DNA of 64,000 nt from Microbacterium sufflavum (GCF_023101165.1 NZ_CP078076.1:2046001-2110000); one strand, 5' to 3'; positions 8,350 to 16,595 are shown, counted from the stretch's first letter. Translations and numbers: made by a program. Notes: generated by a model not told the origin, from the sequence alone.

Positions 8350-9849
8350 TCAGTTCTTGCCGAAGGTCGGGTTGTGGGGCGTGGAGGCGAGCGTGATGTG
8401 CACGCTCTGCTGGTCGGTGTAGAAGTCGATCGAGCGGTAGCCGCCCTCGTGGCCGAGGCCCGACGCCTTCACCCCGCCGAACGGGGTGCGCAGGTCGCGC
8501 ACGTTGTTGCTGTTCAGCCACACCATGCCCGCCTCGACCGACTGCGCGAACGTGTGCGCGCGCTTGAGGTCGTTGGTCCAGATGTACGCCGCGAGCCCGT
8601 ACTTGGTGTTGTTCGCGAGCGCGAGCGCCTCCTCGTCGGAGTCGAACGGGGTGATGGCGACCACCGGGCCGAAGATCTCCTCCTGGAAGATGCGGGCGTC
8701 GGGGGAGACATCGGCGAACACGGTCGGCGCGACGAAGTTGCCCTCCTCGAAACCCTCGGGGCGGCCGCCACCGGCGACCAGACGCCCCTCGGACTTGCCG
8801 ATCTCGACGTAGCTCATCACCTTGTCGTAGTGCTCGGGGTGAACGAGCGCGCCGACCTCGGTCGCGGGGTCGTGCGGGTAGCCCACCTTCACGCGCTTCG
8901 CCTGGGCGGCGTAGCGCTCCACGAACTCGTCGTAGATCGACCGCTCGACGATGATGCGCGACCCGGCGGTGCAGCGCTCGCCGTTGAGGGAGAAGACGCC
9001 GAAGATGGTCGCGTCGACCGCGGCCTCCAGGTCGGCGTCGGCGAACACCACGGCGGGCGACTTGCCGCCGAGCTCCATCGACAGTCCCTTGAGGAACGGA
9101 GCGGCGTTGCCGAAGATGATCTGCCCGGTGCGGCTCTCGCCCGTGAACGAGATGAGCGGCACGTCGGGGTGCTTCACGAGGGCGTCACCCGCGTCTTCAC
9201 CCAGGCCGTTGACGAGGTTGAACACGCCCTGCGGCAGCCCGGCCTCCTCGAAGATGCCCGCCCACAGCGAGGCGGAGAGCGGCGTGAACTCGGCCGGCTT
9301 CAGCACGACCGTGTTGCCGGTCGCGAGCGCGGGACCCAGCTTCCACGACTCGAGCATGAACGGCGTGTTCCACGGGGTGATGAGCCCGGCGACGCCGATC
9401 GGCTTGCGGTTGACGTAGTTCATCTGCTTGCCGGGCACCTTGAACGCGTCGTCGGCCTGCGCCACGATCAGGTCGGCGAAGAAGCGGAAGTTCTCGGCGG
9501 CGCGGCGGGCCTGACCCAGCGCCTGCGTGATCGGCAGACCCGAGTCGTACGACTCCAGCTCGGCGAGGCGGGCGTCGCGCGACTCGACGATGTCGGCGAT
9601 GCGGTGCAGAACGCGCGAGCGCTCGCGGGGGAGCATGCGCGGCCAGGGCCCCTCGTCGAACGCGCGCTTGGCGGCGGCGACGGCGAGGTCGATGTCGGCC
9701 TTCTTGCCGGCGGCGGCCGTGGTGTAGGTCTGGTTCGTCACCGGGTCGAGCACGTCGAACGTGTCGCCGTCGACCGAGTCGACGAAGGAGCCGTCGATGT
9801 AGTGCTGGATGTGGTCGGGCAGGTCGGCGGGGATGCGGGAGTCGGTCAT
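8350..9849 (-). CDS. hpaE: 5-carboxymethyl-2-hydroxymuconate semialdehyde dehydrogenase
   Basis: An NAD-dependent aldehyde dehydrogenase that oxidises the ring-cleavage semialdehyde made by HpaD. The 499 residues carry a full ALDH active site: Glu259 in MELGGKSP and the nucleophile Cys293 in NGERCTAGSR, with TPWNTPF for cofactor binding near 158. The start ATG at 9849 overlaps the stop of the GntR gene as ATGA. Placement between the regulator and hpaD supports the HpaE role over a generic betaine-type dehydrogenase. Confidence 0.94.
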   Translation of the reverse strand: MTDSRIPADLPDHIQHYIDGSFVDSVDGDTFDVLDPVTNQTYTTAAAGKKADIDLAVAAAKRAFDEGPWPRMLPRERSRVLHRIADIVESRDARLAELESYDSGLPITQALGQARRAAENFRFFADLIVAQADDAFKVPGKQMNYVNRKPIGVAGLITPWNTPFMLESWKLGPALATGNTVVLKPAEFTPLSASLWAGIFEEAGLPQGVFNLVNGLGEDAGDALVKHPDVPLISFTGESRTGQIIFGNAAPFLKGLSMELGGKSPAVVFADADLEAAVDATIFGVFSLNGERCTAGSRIIVERSIYDEFVERYAAQAKRVKVGYPHDPATEVGALVHPEHYDKVMSYVEIGKSEGRLVAGGGRPEGFEEGNFVAPTVFADVSPDARIFQEEIFGPVVAITPFDSDEEALALANNTKYGLAAYIWTNDLKRAHTFAQSVEAGMVWLNSNNVRDLRTPFGGVKASGLGHEGGYRSIDFYTDQQSVHITLASTPHNPTFGKN

Positions 9850-10532
9850 GATGCTTCTCCTTCGGCGGGGACGGAACGGGTGTGCAGCGCATCGAGGAAC
9901 GCGTCCCTCGTGCGCCAGCGGTGGTTGCGGGCGGCGAGCTCGATCTCCAGCGGCTCGGCGCCGTCGCGGATCAGCTCGAGGATCTGGGCGTGCTCGTCCA
10001 CGGAGTGGTGCGCACGGCCGGGCACGTAGGCGAACGTGGAGTCACGGATGCCGGACAGCCGGGCCCAGCCGCGGTGCACGAGGTCGAGCAGGTGCGGGTT
10101 GGGGCACGGCTCGAACAGCACCGAGTGGAACTGGCGGTTCAGCTCCGTGAACGCGTGCGGGTCGAAGTGGTCGAGCAGCCGGGCCATGCGGTCGTTGACC
10201 TCGGCGGCCTCGGCGAGGGCGTCGGCGTCGAGCAGGGGAGCGGACAGCGCGGTCGCCGCGCCCTCCACCAGCCCGAGCGTCTGCATCGTGTGGGCGTACT
10301 CGCCCTCGTCGACGAGGGTCACCCGGGCGCCCACGTTCCGCTCGAACGTCACGAGCCCCTCGGCCTCCAGTCGGCGGATGGCCTCGCGCACCGGCACCAC
10401 GCTCATGCCCAGCTCGTCGGCGATCGGGCCGAGCACCAGACGGTAGCCAGGGCCGTAGGTGTGCGCGGAGATGCGCGAGCGGATCCAGGCGTACGCCTGC
10501 TCCGACTTGCTCGCGCTCTCGACCGTGCTCAC
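9846..10532 (-). CDS. GntR-family (FCD) transcriptional regulator of the homoprotocatechuate operon
   Basis: A 228-residue regulator with an N-terminal winged helix (SEQAYAWIRSRI, then VVPVREAIRRLEAEGLV about 32-58) and an all-helical C-terminal FCD domain with metal-binding His candidates (NRQFHSVLFE, HSVDEHAQIL). The start is a GTG at 10532 that overlaps the TGA of the upstream fusion gene (GTGA); the open frame upstream is shadow. Being inside the operon it would be autoregulated. Its likely effector is a pathway acid such as homoprotocatechuate or 4-hydroxyphenylacetate, which is inference. Its operator is probably in the 12001-12154 divergent region. Confidence 0.88.
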   Translation of the reverse strand: MSTVESASKSEQAYAWIRSRISAHTYGPGYRLVLGPIADELGMSVVPVREAIRRLEAEGLVTFERNVGARVTLVDEGEYAHTMQTLGLVEGAATALSAPLLDADALAEAAEVNDRMARLLDHFDPHAFTELNRQFHSVLFEPCPNPHLLDLVHRGWARLSGIRDSTFAYVPGRAHHSVDEHAQILELIRDGAEPLEIELAARNHRWRTRDAFLDALHTRSVPAEGEAS

Positions 10533-12001
10533 CGCTGGTCCTTCCCGGCCCCGGTGGCCTGCTCGTAGCGGGCGCGCCACTCGGCGTTCAGCGGGAAGAG
10601 ACCGTCGACCGGGTGGCCGGCGGCGACCTGCTCGGCGATCCAGGCGTCCTCGACCTCCTGCGCGATCGCGTCGGCGGCGACCTCGGCCGCCAGAGCCGGC
10701 GGGATCACGATCACACCGTCGCCGTCGCCCACGATGATGTCGCCGGGCTGCACGGTCGCGCCGCCGCACGAGATGGTCACATCGACGTCCCACGGCACGT
10801 GCTTGCGGCCGAGCACCGAGGGGTGCGCGCCCTGCGAGAACACGGGGAGCCCGATCTCGGCGACCGCGTCGAAGTCGCGCACGCCGCCGTCGGTCACGAC
10901 GCCCGCGGCCCCGCGATTCTGCGCCCGCAGCGCGAGGATGTCGCCCAGCGTGCCGGTGGTGGCGTCGCCCCGGGCCTCGATCACGATGACCTCGCCCTCG
11001 GCGACCGCGTCGAACGCGCGCTTCTGGGCGTTGTATCCGCCGCCGTGCGAACGGAACAGGTCTTCGCGGAACGGCACGAAGCGCAGCGTCTTCGCGGTGC
11101 CGACGATCTTGGTGCCGGGGAGGTTCGCCGCAACGCCGTCGATGAAGCAGGAGTGGTGGCCGCGCTTGCGCAGCTGAGCCGACAGCCCGGCGGTCGGAGC
11201 CTCGAGCAGCTGGGCGCGCAGCTCGGGCGTGAGCGTGGGTGTGTCCTCTTCCGGCGGCAGGCCCGCCTCCTCGCGGGAGCCCCAGGCCTCGGTGCGCTGC
11301 AGGTCGTCGACGGCGGGAAGGGAGCCGAGGTCGCCGTCGAACGGCACCTCGCCCTGCGTCACCGTGGTCACCAGGCGGCCGGAGCTCGGAGCGCCGGGCG
11401 CGTCCGGCGCGTCGACCTCGACCTCGACCACGTCGCCCGGCACGATCACGGACGAGCCCGCCGGGGTGCCGGTGAGGATCACGTCGCCGGGCTCGAGGGT
11501 GAAGTGCTGCGACAGGTCGGCGACGAGCTGGGCGAGCGGGAAGATCAGTCCGGCGGTGGTGTCGTCCTGCCGGAGCTCGCCGTTGACCCAGGTGCGCACG
11601 CGGAGAGCGGCGGGATCGACCGTGCGGGCGTCGATGAGCTCGGGGCCCAGGGGCGTGTAGCCGTCGCCGCCCTTGGAGCGGACGTTGGAGCCCTTGTCGT
11701 TCGCGCGCAGGTCGTACAGGCCGAGGTCGTTCGACGCGGTGACCGCGCCGACGTGGTCCCACGCATCGGCGAGCGAGACGTGGCGCGCCGTGGTGCCGAT
11801 CACCAGAGCGATCTCGCCCTCGAAGGCGAGCAGCTCCGTGCCGGCCGGGCGCTCGACCGTGCCGCCGGAGACGCCGACCGAGCTGGCGGGCTTGAAGAAG
11901 TAGGAGGGAGCGGCGGGGCGGCGGCCGCGCTGGTCGGCGCGGGACGCGTAGCTCAGGTGGATCGCGATGATCTTGCCGGGGCGGGTGATGGGTTCCGTCA
12001 C
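10529..12001 (-). CDS. Fusion protein: FAH-fold isomerase/decarboxylase domain + RraA-like domain
   Basis: A 490-residue protein of two enzyme domains. Residues 1 to about 225 are fumarylacetoacetate-hydrolase fold, with metal ligands Glu61 and Glu63 (AFEGEIALVIG), Asp92 (SNDLGLYD) and GDVILTGTPAG at 172-182, as in HpaG. After a linker (about 226-260), residues about 265-485 are RraA / 4-hydroxy-4-methyl-2-oxoglutarate aldolase fold with GDILALRAQ and the substrate block DGGVRD (371-376). The GTG start at 12001 follows GAGGAGG by 7 bases; the longer frame to 12169 lacks a ribosome site. As first gene of the operon it probably performs the decarboxylation and isomerisation between HpaE and HpaH. 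Confidence 0.88.
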   Translation of the reverse strand: MTEPITRPGKIIAIHLSYASRADQRGRRPAAPSYFFKPASSVGVSGGTVERPAGTELLAFEGEIALVIGTTARHVSLADAWDHVGAVTASNDLGLYDLRANDKGSNVRSKGGDGYTPLGPELIDARTVDPAALRVRTWVNGELRQDDTTAGLIFPLAQLVADLSQHFTLEPGDVILTGTPAGSSVIVPGDVVEVEVDAPDAPGAPSSGRLVTTVTQGEVPFDGDLGSLPAVDDLQRTEAWGSREEAGLPPEEDTPTLTPELRAQLLEAPTAGLSAQLRKRGHHSCFIDGVAANLPGTKIVGTAKTLRFVPFREDLFRSHGGGYNAQKRAFDAVAEGEVIVIEARGDATTGTLGDILALRAQNRGAAGVVTDGGVRDFDAVAEIGLPVFSQGAHPSVLGRKHVPWDVDVTISCGGATVQPGDIIVGDGDGVIVIPPALAAEVAADAIAQEVEDAWIAEQVAAGHPVDGLFPLNAEWRARYEQATGAGKDQR

Positions 12002-12061
12002 GGGGGCGCCTCCTCGCGCTCGGTGCATGTCGTGCCGGACGCGTTGTGCGTCGTATCCGAA

Positions 12062-12091
12062 ATCATATATCATCGTGTCACCCCTCGGCAA
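12062..12091 (-). promoter_or_regulatory. Promoter of the homoprotocatechuate operon with AT-rich candidate GntR site
   Basis: Read on the minus strand, TTGCCG (12091-12086) and TATGAT (12067-12062) are 18 bases apart and about 60 bases before the GTG start of the fusion gene. The -10 lies in ATGATATATGAT (12073-12062), an A/T island in very G/C-rich DNA and a plausible place for the operon's GntR protein. The operator part is a guess. Confidence 0.55.
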
Positions 12092-12153
12092 GCACATCGG
12101 ATTCACGTCCGCGCACGCCGTGACAATGCGGTCACAAGCAAAGGAGACACCCC

Positions 12154-13533
12154 ATGAGCGGGCAGTCACAGGATGGGTTCACGCCCACCGGAACCATCGC
12201 GACGGCGGCCGATCGGCGCCGCGTCGTGTTCGCCACCGTCGTCGGGACCACCGTCGAGTGGTACGACTTCTTCATCTACGCCACGGCGGTCGGGCTCGTC
12301 TTCGGACAGCTCTTCTTCGCGCCGCTCGGCGCCAACAGCGCCCTGGTCGGCTTCGCCACGGTCGGCGTCAGCTTCCTGTTCCGTCCGCTCGGCGCGTTCC
12401 TCGCCGGCCACTTCGGCGACAAGCTCGGGCGCAAGGCCGTGCTCATGTGGACGCTCATCCTCATGGGCGCCGCGACCGCGCTGATCGGTGTGCTGCCGAC
12501 CTACGAGACCATCGGCGTGATGGCACCGATCCTGCTCGTGCTGCTGCGCATCGTGCAGGGCATCTCGGCCGGTGGCGAGTGGGGCGGCGCAGTGCTGATG
12601 GCCGTCGAGCACGCCCCGCGCACGAAGCGCGGCATCTTCGGCGCCTCGCCGCAGATCGGTGTGCCGCTCGGACTGCTGCTCGCCTCCGGCGTCATGGCGC
12701 TCATGACGGCGATCGCCCCCGGCGACCAGTTCCTCGCGTGGGGCTGGCGCGTGCCGTTCCTGCTCAGCGTGGTGCTGATCCTCGTCGGCTACTACGTGCG
12801 CCGCCGCGTGGAGGAGAGCCCGGTCTTCGCCGAGCTCGCCGAGCGCAAGGAGAAGGCGAAGATGCCCATCGTGCAGCTGTTCCGCAAGCACGCGCTGCTC
12901 GTGATCATCGCGGCACTCGTCTTCGCCGGCAACAACGCGGTCGGCTACATGACCACGGGCGGCTACATCCAGGGTTACGCCACCAACCCGGAGGGCCCGA
13001 TCGGTCTCGAGCGCGGACCCGTGCTGTGGGCCGTCACCGGCTCGGCGGTCACCTGGCTGCTCACGACGCTGCTGGCGGGCTGGGTGTCGGACCGCCTCGG
13101 CCGTCGCACCACCTACCTCATCGGCTGGGTGCTGCAGCTGGTCGGCGTGTTCACGCTCTTCCCGCTCGTGAACACCGGCGAGATCGGCCTGCTGTTCGCC
13201 GGGCTCGCGATCCTCACGATCGGGCTCGGCTTCACGTACGGTCCGCAGGCCGCGCTCTACACCGAGCTGTTCCCGGCGAGCATCCGCTTCTCCGGCGTCT
13301 CGATCTCGTACGCGATCGGGGCCATCGCGGGCGGCGCGTTCGCGCCCCTGATCGCCACCGCGATCGTCGCGGAGACCGGTTCGACCGCGGGCGTCACCTG
13401 GTACCTCGTGGGCATGACCCTGCTGGGTCTGATCGCGACGCTCCTGCTGCGCGACCGCTCCGGCATCCCGCTGGGGCCGGATCACGAGGAGGAGCAGGCG
13501 GTCAGCCCGATCCGCGGTCTCGCGAAGGCCTGA
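12154..13533 (+). CDS. MHS-family MFS transporter (probable aromatic-acid uptake)
   Basis: A 459-residue MFS protein of the metabolite:H+ symporter (MHS) branch, recognised by VGTTVEWYDFFIYATA at the first helix, FRPLGAFLAGHFGDKLGRK (motif A), ISAGGEWGGA, and WGWRVPFLLS followed by RRRVEESPVF. AAAGGAG lies 8 bases before the ATG. It is divergent from the homoprotocatechuate operon, 152 bases from its first gene, so shared control and uptake of 4-hydroxyphenylacetate or homoprotocatechuate are reasonable inferences. MHS members also carry dicarboxylates, proline/betaine and shikimate, so substrate is uncertain. Confidence 0.9.
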   Translation: MSGQSQDGFTPTGTIATAADRRRVVFATVVGTTVEWYDFFIYATAVGLVFGQLFFAPLGANSALVGFATVGVSFLFRPLGAFLAGHFGDKLGRKAVLMWTLILMGAATALIGVLPTYETIGVMAPILLVLLRIVQGISAGGEWGGAVLMAVEHAPRTKRGIFGASPQIGVPLGLLLASGVMALMTAIAPGDQFLAWGWRVPFLLSVVLILVGYYVRRRVEESPVFAELAERKEKAKMPIVQLFRKHALLVIIAALVFAGNNAVGYMTTGGYIQGYATNPEGPIGLERGPVLWAVTGSAVTWLLTTLLAGWVSDRLGRRTTYLIGWVLQLVGVFTLFPLVNTGEIGLLFAGLAILTIGLGFTYGPQAALYTELFPASIRFSGVSISYAIGAIAGGAFAPLIATAIVAETGSTAGVTWYLVGMTLLGLIATLLLRDRSGIPLGPDHEEEQAVSPIRGLAKA

Positions 13534-13551
13534 CGCCGAGGATCGATCCTG

Positions 13552-13587
13552 CGGGCGCCCCGTTGCCGGACGGCGACGGGGCGCCCG
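13552..13587. terminator. Hairpin terminator after the MHS transporter
   Basis: A perfect 12-bp inverted repeat, CGGGCGCCCCGT (13552-13563) with its complement at 13576-13587, loop 12 bases, beginning 19 bases after the transporter stop. Only TTC follows, so it lacks a long T-tract, as is common in high-GC actinobacteria. Confidence 0.7.
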
Positions 13588-13596
13588 TTCGCATGG

Positions 13597-13708
13597 CCGG
13601 TGCGGTGCGCCCTCTCGCGCGTGCCCGGTGCCGTGCGCCCTCTCGCGCGTGCCCGGTGCGGTGCGCCCTCTCGCGCGTGCCCGTTGCCGTGCGTTCTCCC
13701 TCGCGGGG
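13597..13708. repeat. Intergenic 28-bp tandem repeat, about four copies
   Basis: A core beginning GTGCGCCCTCTCGCGCGTGC recurs at 13605, 13633 and 13661 with exact 28-base spacing, and a fourth diverged copy begins at 13689 (GTGCGTTCTCCCTCGCGG). Copies touch with no spacers. It lies between the convergent transporter and IclR genes, after the hairpin. Each unit contains CGCGCG and CGGTGC, giving some self-complementarity. Confidence 0.85.
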
Positions 13709-13779
13709 CGAGGGTGCCATCGCGCGCCGGTGCGCGGCGATCGATCCGAGGATGCGGCGGGCGTGAGCCCCGGGTGGGA

Positions 13780-14490
13780 TCAGCCGTCGAGGGCCTCGCG
13801 GATCACGGCGGCGGAGCGTTGCAGGCGGGCGGCGATGTCGGCGTCGTCGAGGTCGGTCGCCACGTGCACGACGGCGATCGCGCACGGGCGCTGCCCGCGC
13901 AGCACCAGCGGCACGGCGACGGCCTGCACGGTGGGGATGACCTCGTCGTGGCTCGTGGCGTAGCCGCGCTCCGCGGCGGCCTCGACCTCGCGTCGCAGCG
14001 CGGGGGAGATGCCGTCCGGCCGCTCGGTGACCGGGAGCTGCGCCAGGATCGCCTTGCCGGGGGCGCCCACCGTCACCGGGTGCCGGGCGCCGGGGCGCTG
14101 AGCGACGCTGGCCACCGCGTGCCGCGGCTCGACGCTCGCGAGGGTGATGCAGTCGGTGCCGTCGAGCACCGCGAGGAAGCACGTCATGCCGAGCTCGTTG
14201 GCGATCGCGGTGAGCTCGGGCAGCGCCTCGGCCTGCAGGTCGTGCGCGACGCCGGCGGCGAGGGCGGCCATGCGGGCGCCGAGGCTGACGGCGCCCGCCG
14301 CGTCGCGGTTGACGAGCCCGTGGTCCTCCAGGGTGCGCAGGAGGCGGTAGGCGATCGAGCGGTGCACGTCGAGCCGCGCGGCGATCTCGTCGATCGTGAG
14401 CGCATGGCGTGCGTCGGACAGCACCTCCAGGATGCGGATCCCGCGGCTGAGCGTCTGCGAGGCGGGCGCGGCGGTCGGGCTCTCGGACAT
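13780..14490 (-). CDS. IclR-family transcriptional regulator
   Basis: A 236-residue regulator: N-terminal winged helix (TLSRGIRILEVLS about 13-25, then IDEIAARLDVHRSIAYRLL with the recognition helix about 40-52) and a C-terminal GAF-like effector domain (TVGAPGKAILAQL near 140, RGYATSHDEVIP near 180). It is divergent from the flavin monooxygenase, with two operator-like palindromes between them, so it probably controls that gene and itself in response to a hydroxybenzoate or related acid. Length and domain order are normal for the family. Confidence 0.92.
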   Translation of the reverse strand: MSESPTAAPASQTLSRGIRILEVLSDARHALTIDEIAARLDVHRSIAYRLLRTLEDHGLVNRDAAGAVSLGARMAALAAGVAHDLQAEALPELTAIANELGMTCFLAVLDGTDCITLASVEPRHAVASVAQRPGARHPVTVGAPGKAILAQLPVTERPDGISPALRREVEAAAERGYATSHDEVIPTVQAVAVPLVLRGQRPCAIAVVHVATDLDDADIAARLQRSAAVIREALDG

Positions 14491-14526
14491 GCGGCTCCTT
14501 GCGGCGCGCGCGGCGCCGGTTTAGGC

Positions 14527-14568
14527 TGTGTTCAATAGTAGAACGGTGTGTTCGAATATAGAACACAC
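14527..14568. promoter_or_regulatory. Twin palindromic operators for the IclR regulator, overlapping divergent promoters
   Basis: Site 2 is an 8-bp-arm palindrome, GTGTGTTC (14546-14553), 7 bases, GAACACAC (14561-14568). Site 1, exactly 20 bases upstream, is TGTGTTC (14527-14533), 7 bases, GAAC (14541-14544). The 20-base offset is about two helical turns. On the minus strand TTCTAT and TACTAT (14540-14535), 17 bases apart, could be the IclR promoter; on the plus strand TTCAAT (14531) and AATATA (14555) are 18 apart. Both sites cover promoter elements, which fits repression. Confidence 0.75.
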
Positions 14569-14641
14569 TCGTCTCGGACGCAAGACCCCGCAGCACCCGA
14601 CAGTGACACCCGACAGCGACGTCCGGAAGGAATCGACGACG

Positions 14642-16513
14642 ATGCAGTTCCACCACCACGGCTACGTGTCCGGAGACCCCCGCGTGCAGGACGCCGCGGG
14701 GATCGGCACCGACCGCCCCGCCGACCTCCCCGACGAGATCGACGTGCTCATCGTCGGGTCCGGCCCCGCCGGCATGCTCCTCGCGGCACAGATGTCGCAG
14801 TACCCCGACGTCTCCACGCGCCTCATCGAGAAGCGCGAGGGGCGACTCGTGCTCGGCCAGGCCGACGGCATCCAGCCGCGCAGCGTCGAGACTTTCCAGG
14901 CGTTCGGGTTCGCCGAGCGCATCATCGCCGAGGCCTACAACATCGGCTGGATGAACTTCTGGGGTCCCGACCCCGAGCACCGCGATCGCATCGTGCGCAC
15001 CTCCCGCACCGCCGACTACGCCTACGACATCTGCGAGTTCCCGCACCTGATCGTCAACCAGGCGCGCGTGCTCGACTACTTCGCCGAGGCCGCGGCGAAC
15101 GGGCCGGGCCGCATCACGCCCGACTACGGCGTGGAGTTCACGGGGCTCACCGTGCACGACGAGGGCGAGTACCCCGTCGAGGTCGGGATCCGCTACGTCG
15201 CGGGCGACCGCGCCGGCGAGGAGCGCACGATCCGCGCGAAGTACGTCGCCGGCTGCGACGGCGCCCGCAGCGGTGTGCGCCAGGCGATCGGCCGCACGCA
15301 CGTCGGCGCCAGCGCCGCCCACGCCTGGGGCGTCATGGACGTGCTGGTCAACACCGACTTCCCGGACTGGCGCACCAAGTGCGCCATCAACTCGGCCGCG
15401 GGCAACATCCTCCACATCCCGCGCGAGGGCGGCTACCTCAGCCGGATGTACATCGATCTGGGAGAGGTCGCCGCCGACGACGACCACCGCGTGCGCCAGA
15501 CGCCCATCGAGGAGATCATCCGCAGGGCGAACGAGATCCTGCACCCCTACACGCTCGACGTGCGCGAGGTCGCCTGGCACAGCGTCTACGAGGTCGGGCA
15601 CCGCGTGACCGACGGCTTCGACGACGTGGACGAGGGCGAGTCGCGGACGCCGCACGTGTTCCTCACCGGCGACGCCTGCCACACGCACAGCGCCAAGGCC
15701 GGCCAGGGCATGAACGTCTCGATGCAGGACGGCTTCAACCTCGGCTGGAAGCTCGGCTCCGTGCTCACCGGCCGCGCGCCCGAGTCCCTGCTCGCCACGT
15801 ACGGCGCCGAGCGGCGGCCCGTCGCGCAGCAGCTGATCGACTTCGACCGCGAGTGGTCGAGCCTCATGGCGCGCAAGCCCGAGGAGATCTCCGACCCGAA
15901 CGACCTGGCCACGTACTACCTCGCGACGGCCGAGTTCCCCTCCGGGTTCATGACGCAGTACACGGGCTCCATGATCACGGGCACCGATGCGCACCAGGAG
16001 CTCGCGGTCGGGTATCCGCTGGGCAAGCGCTTCAAGTCCGCCGAGGTCGTGCGGGTCGGGGACGGCAACGTCGTGCACCTCGGACACCACGCGAAGGCCG
16101 ACGGCCGGTGGCGCGTCTACGCCTTCGGCGACCGGACGGGCGAGGCGCTCACGGCCTGGGCCGAGGCCGCGGCACCCGTGTTCGCGCGGTTCACCCCGGC
16201 CGACGGCGACGAGGACGCGGTGTTCGACGTGAAGGCCGTGTATCCGCAGCCGTTCGAGGAGGTCGAGGTGACCTCGGCCCCCGCGCTGTTCCAGCCGAAG
16301 ACGGGTCCCCTCGGGCTCACCGACTGGGAGAAGGTGTACGCCGCCGGTCCCAGCAAGTGGTGCGCGACGGACATCTTCGAGGCGCGCGAGCTGTCCCGCG
16401 ACGGCGTCGTGGTCGTGGTGCGCCCCGACCAGTACGTGGCCGCGATCTTCCCGCTCGACGGGGTGGCGGAGCTCGAGGGCTTCCTGGAGGGCGCCTTCCT
16501 CCCCGCGCGCTGA
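14642..16513 (+). CDS. FAD-dependent aromatic hydroxylase, 3-hydroxybenzoate 4-monooxygenase type
   Basis: A class A flavin monooxygenase of 623 residues from the ATG at 14642 (MQFHHHGYV), preceded by GGAAGG; the in-frame GTG at 14528 lies inside the operator and is rejected. Dinucleotide binding is at VGSGPAGM (38-45), GCDGARSGVR is the second FAD block, and GDACHTHSAKAGQGMN the third. A C-terminal thioredoxin-like domain (about 440-620) follows, as in phenol hydroxylase and in 3-hydroxybenzoate 4-monooxygenase, which the QADGIQPRSVETFQAFG region most resembles. The product would be protocatechuate, but no protocatechuate cleavage gene lies nearby, so the substrate is uncertain. Confidence 0.85.
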   Translation: MQFHHHGYVSGDPRVQDAAGIGTDRPADLPDEIDVLIVGSGPAGMLLAAQMSQYPDVSTRLIEKREGRLVLGQADGIQPRSVETFQAFGFAERIIAEAYNIGWMNFWGPDPEHRDRIVRTSRTADYAYDICEFPHLIVNQARVLDYFAEAAANGPGRITPDYGVEFTGLTVHDEGEYPVEVGIRYVAGDRAGEERTIRAKYVAGCDGARSGVRQAIGRTHVGASAAHAWGVMDVLVNTDFPDWRTKCAINSAAGNILHIPREGGYLSRMYIDLGEVAADDDHRVRQTPIEEIIRRANEILHPYTLDVREVAWHSVYEVGHRVTDGFDDVDEGESRTPHVFLTGDACHTHSAKAGQGMNVSMQDGFNLGWKLGSVLTGRAPESLLATYGAERRPVAQQLIDFDREWSSLMARKPEEISDPNDLATYYLATAEFPSGFMTQYTGSMITGTDAHQELAVGYPLGKRFKSAEVVRVGDGNVVHLGHHAKADGRWRVYAFGDRTGEALTAWAEAAAPVFARFTPADGDEDAVFDVKAVYPQPFEEVEVTSAPALFQPKTGPLGLTDWEKVYAAGPSKWCATDIFEARELSRDGVVVVVRPDQYVAAIFPLDGVAELEGFLEGAFLPAR

Positions 16514-16522
16514 GGTCCGCCG

Positions 16523-16553
16523 CATGACACGTGTCATGTCGAGGAGATGACAC
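16523..16553. promoter_or_regulatory. Perfect 16-bp palindrome plus direct half-site upstream of the ABC/two-component operon
   Basis: CATGACACGTGTCATG (16523-16538) is fully palindromic; a further half-site ATGACAC recurs at 16547-16553, 23 bases on from the first. It is 43-73 bases before the ABC ATPase start and is a strong candidate binding site for the response regulator at 19575. The inverted-plus-direct layout fits cooperative binding by a NarL-type dimer. Position also allows a role in ending the preceding transcript, but no T-run is present. Confidence 0.6.
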
Positions 16554-16595
16554 CGGGCTCCGGCGCCGCGGCCGGGCGGACGCGAGGCTGGAGGC

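Noticed and set aside
13597..13708. CRISPR-like array
   Set aside because: The 28-base copies touch each other; there are no unique spacers and no cas genes.
14528..14641. GTG at 14528 as start of the flavin hydroxylase
   Set aside because: It lies within the operator and promoter, and the added residues do not match the family.
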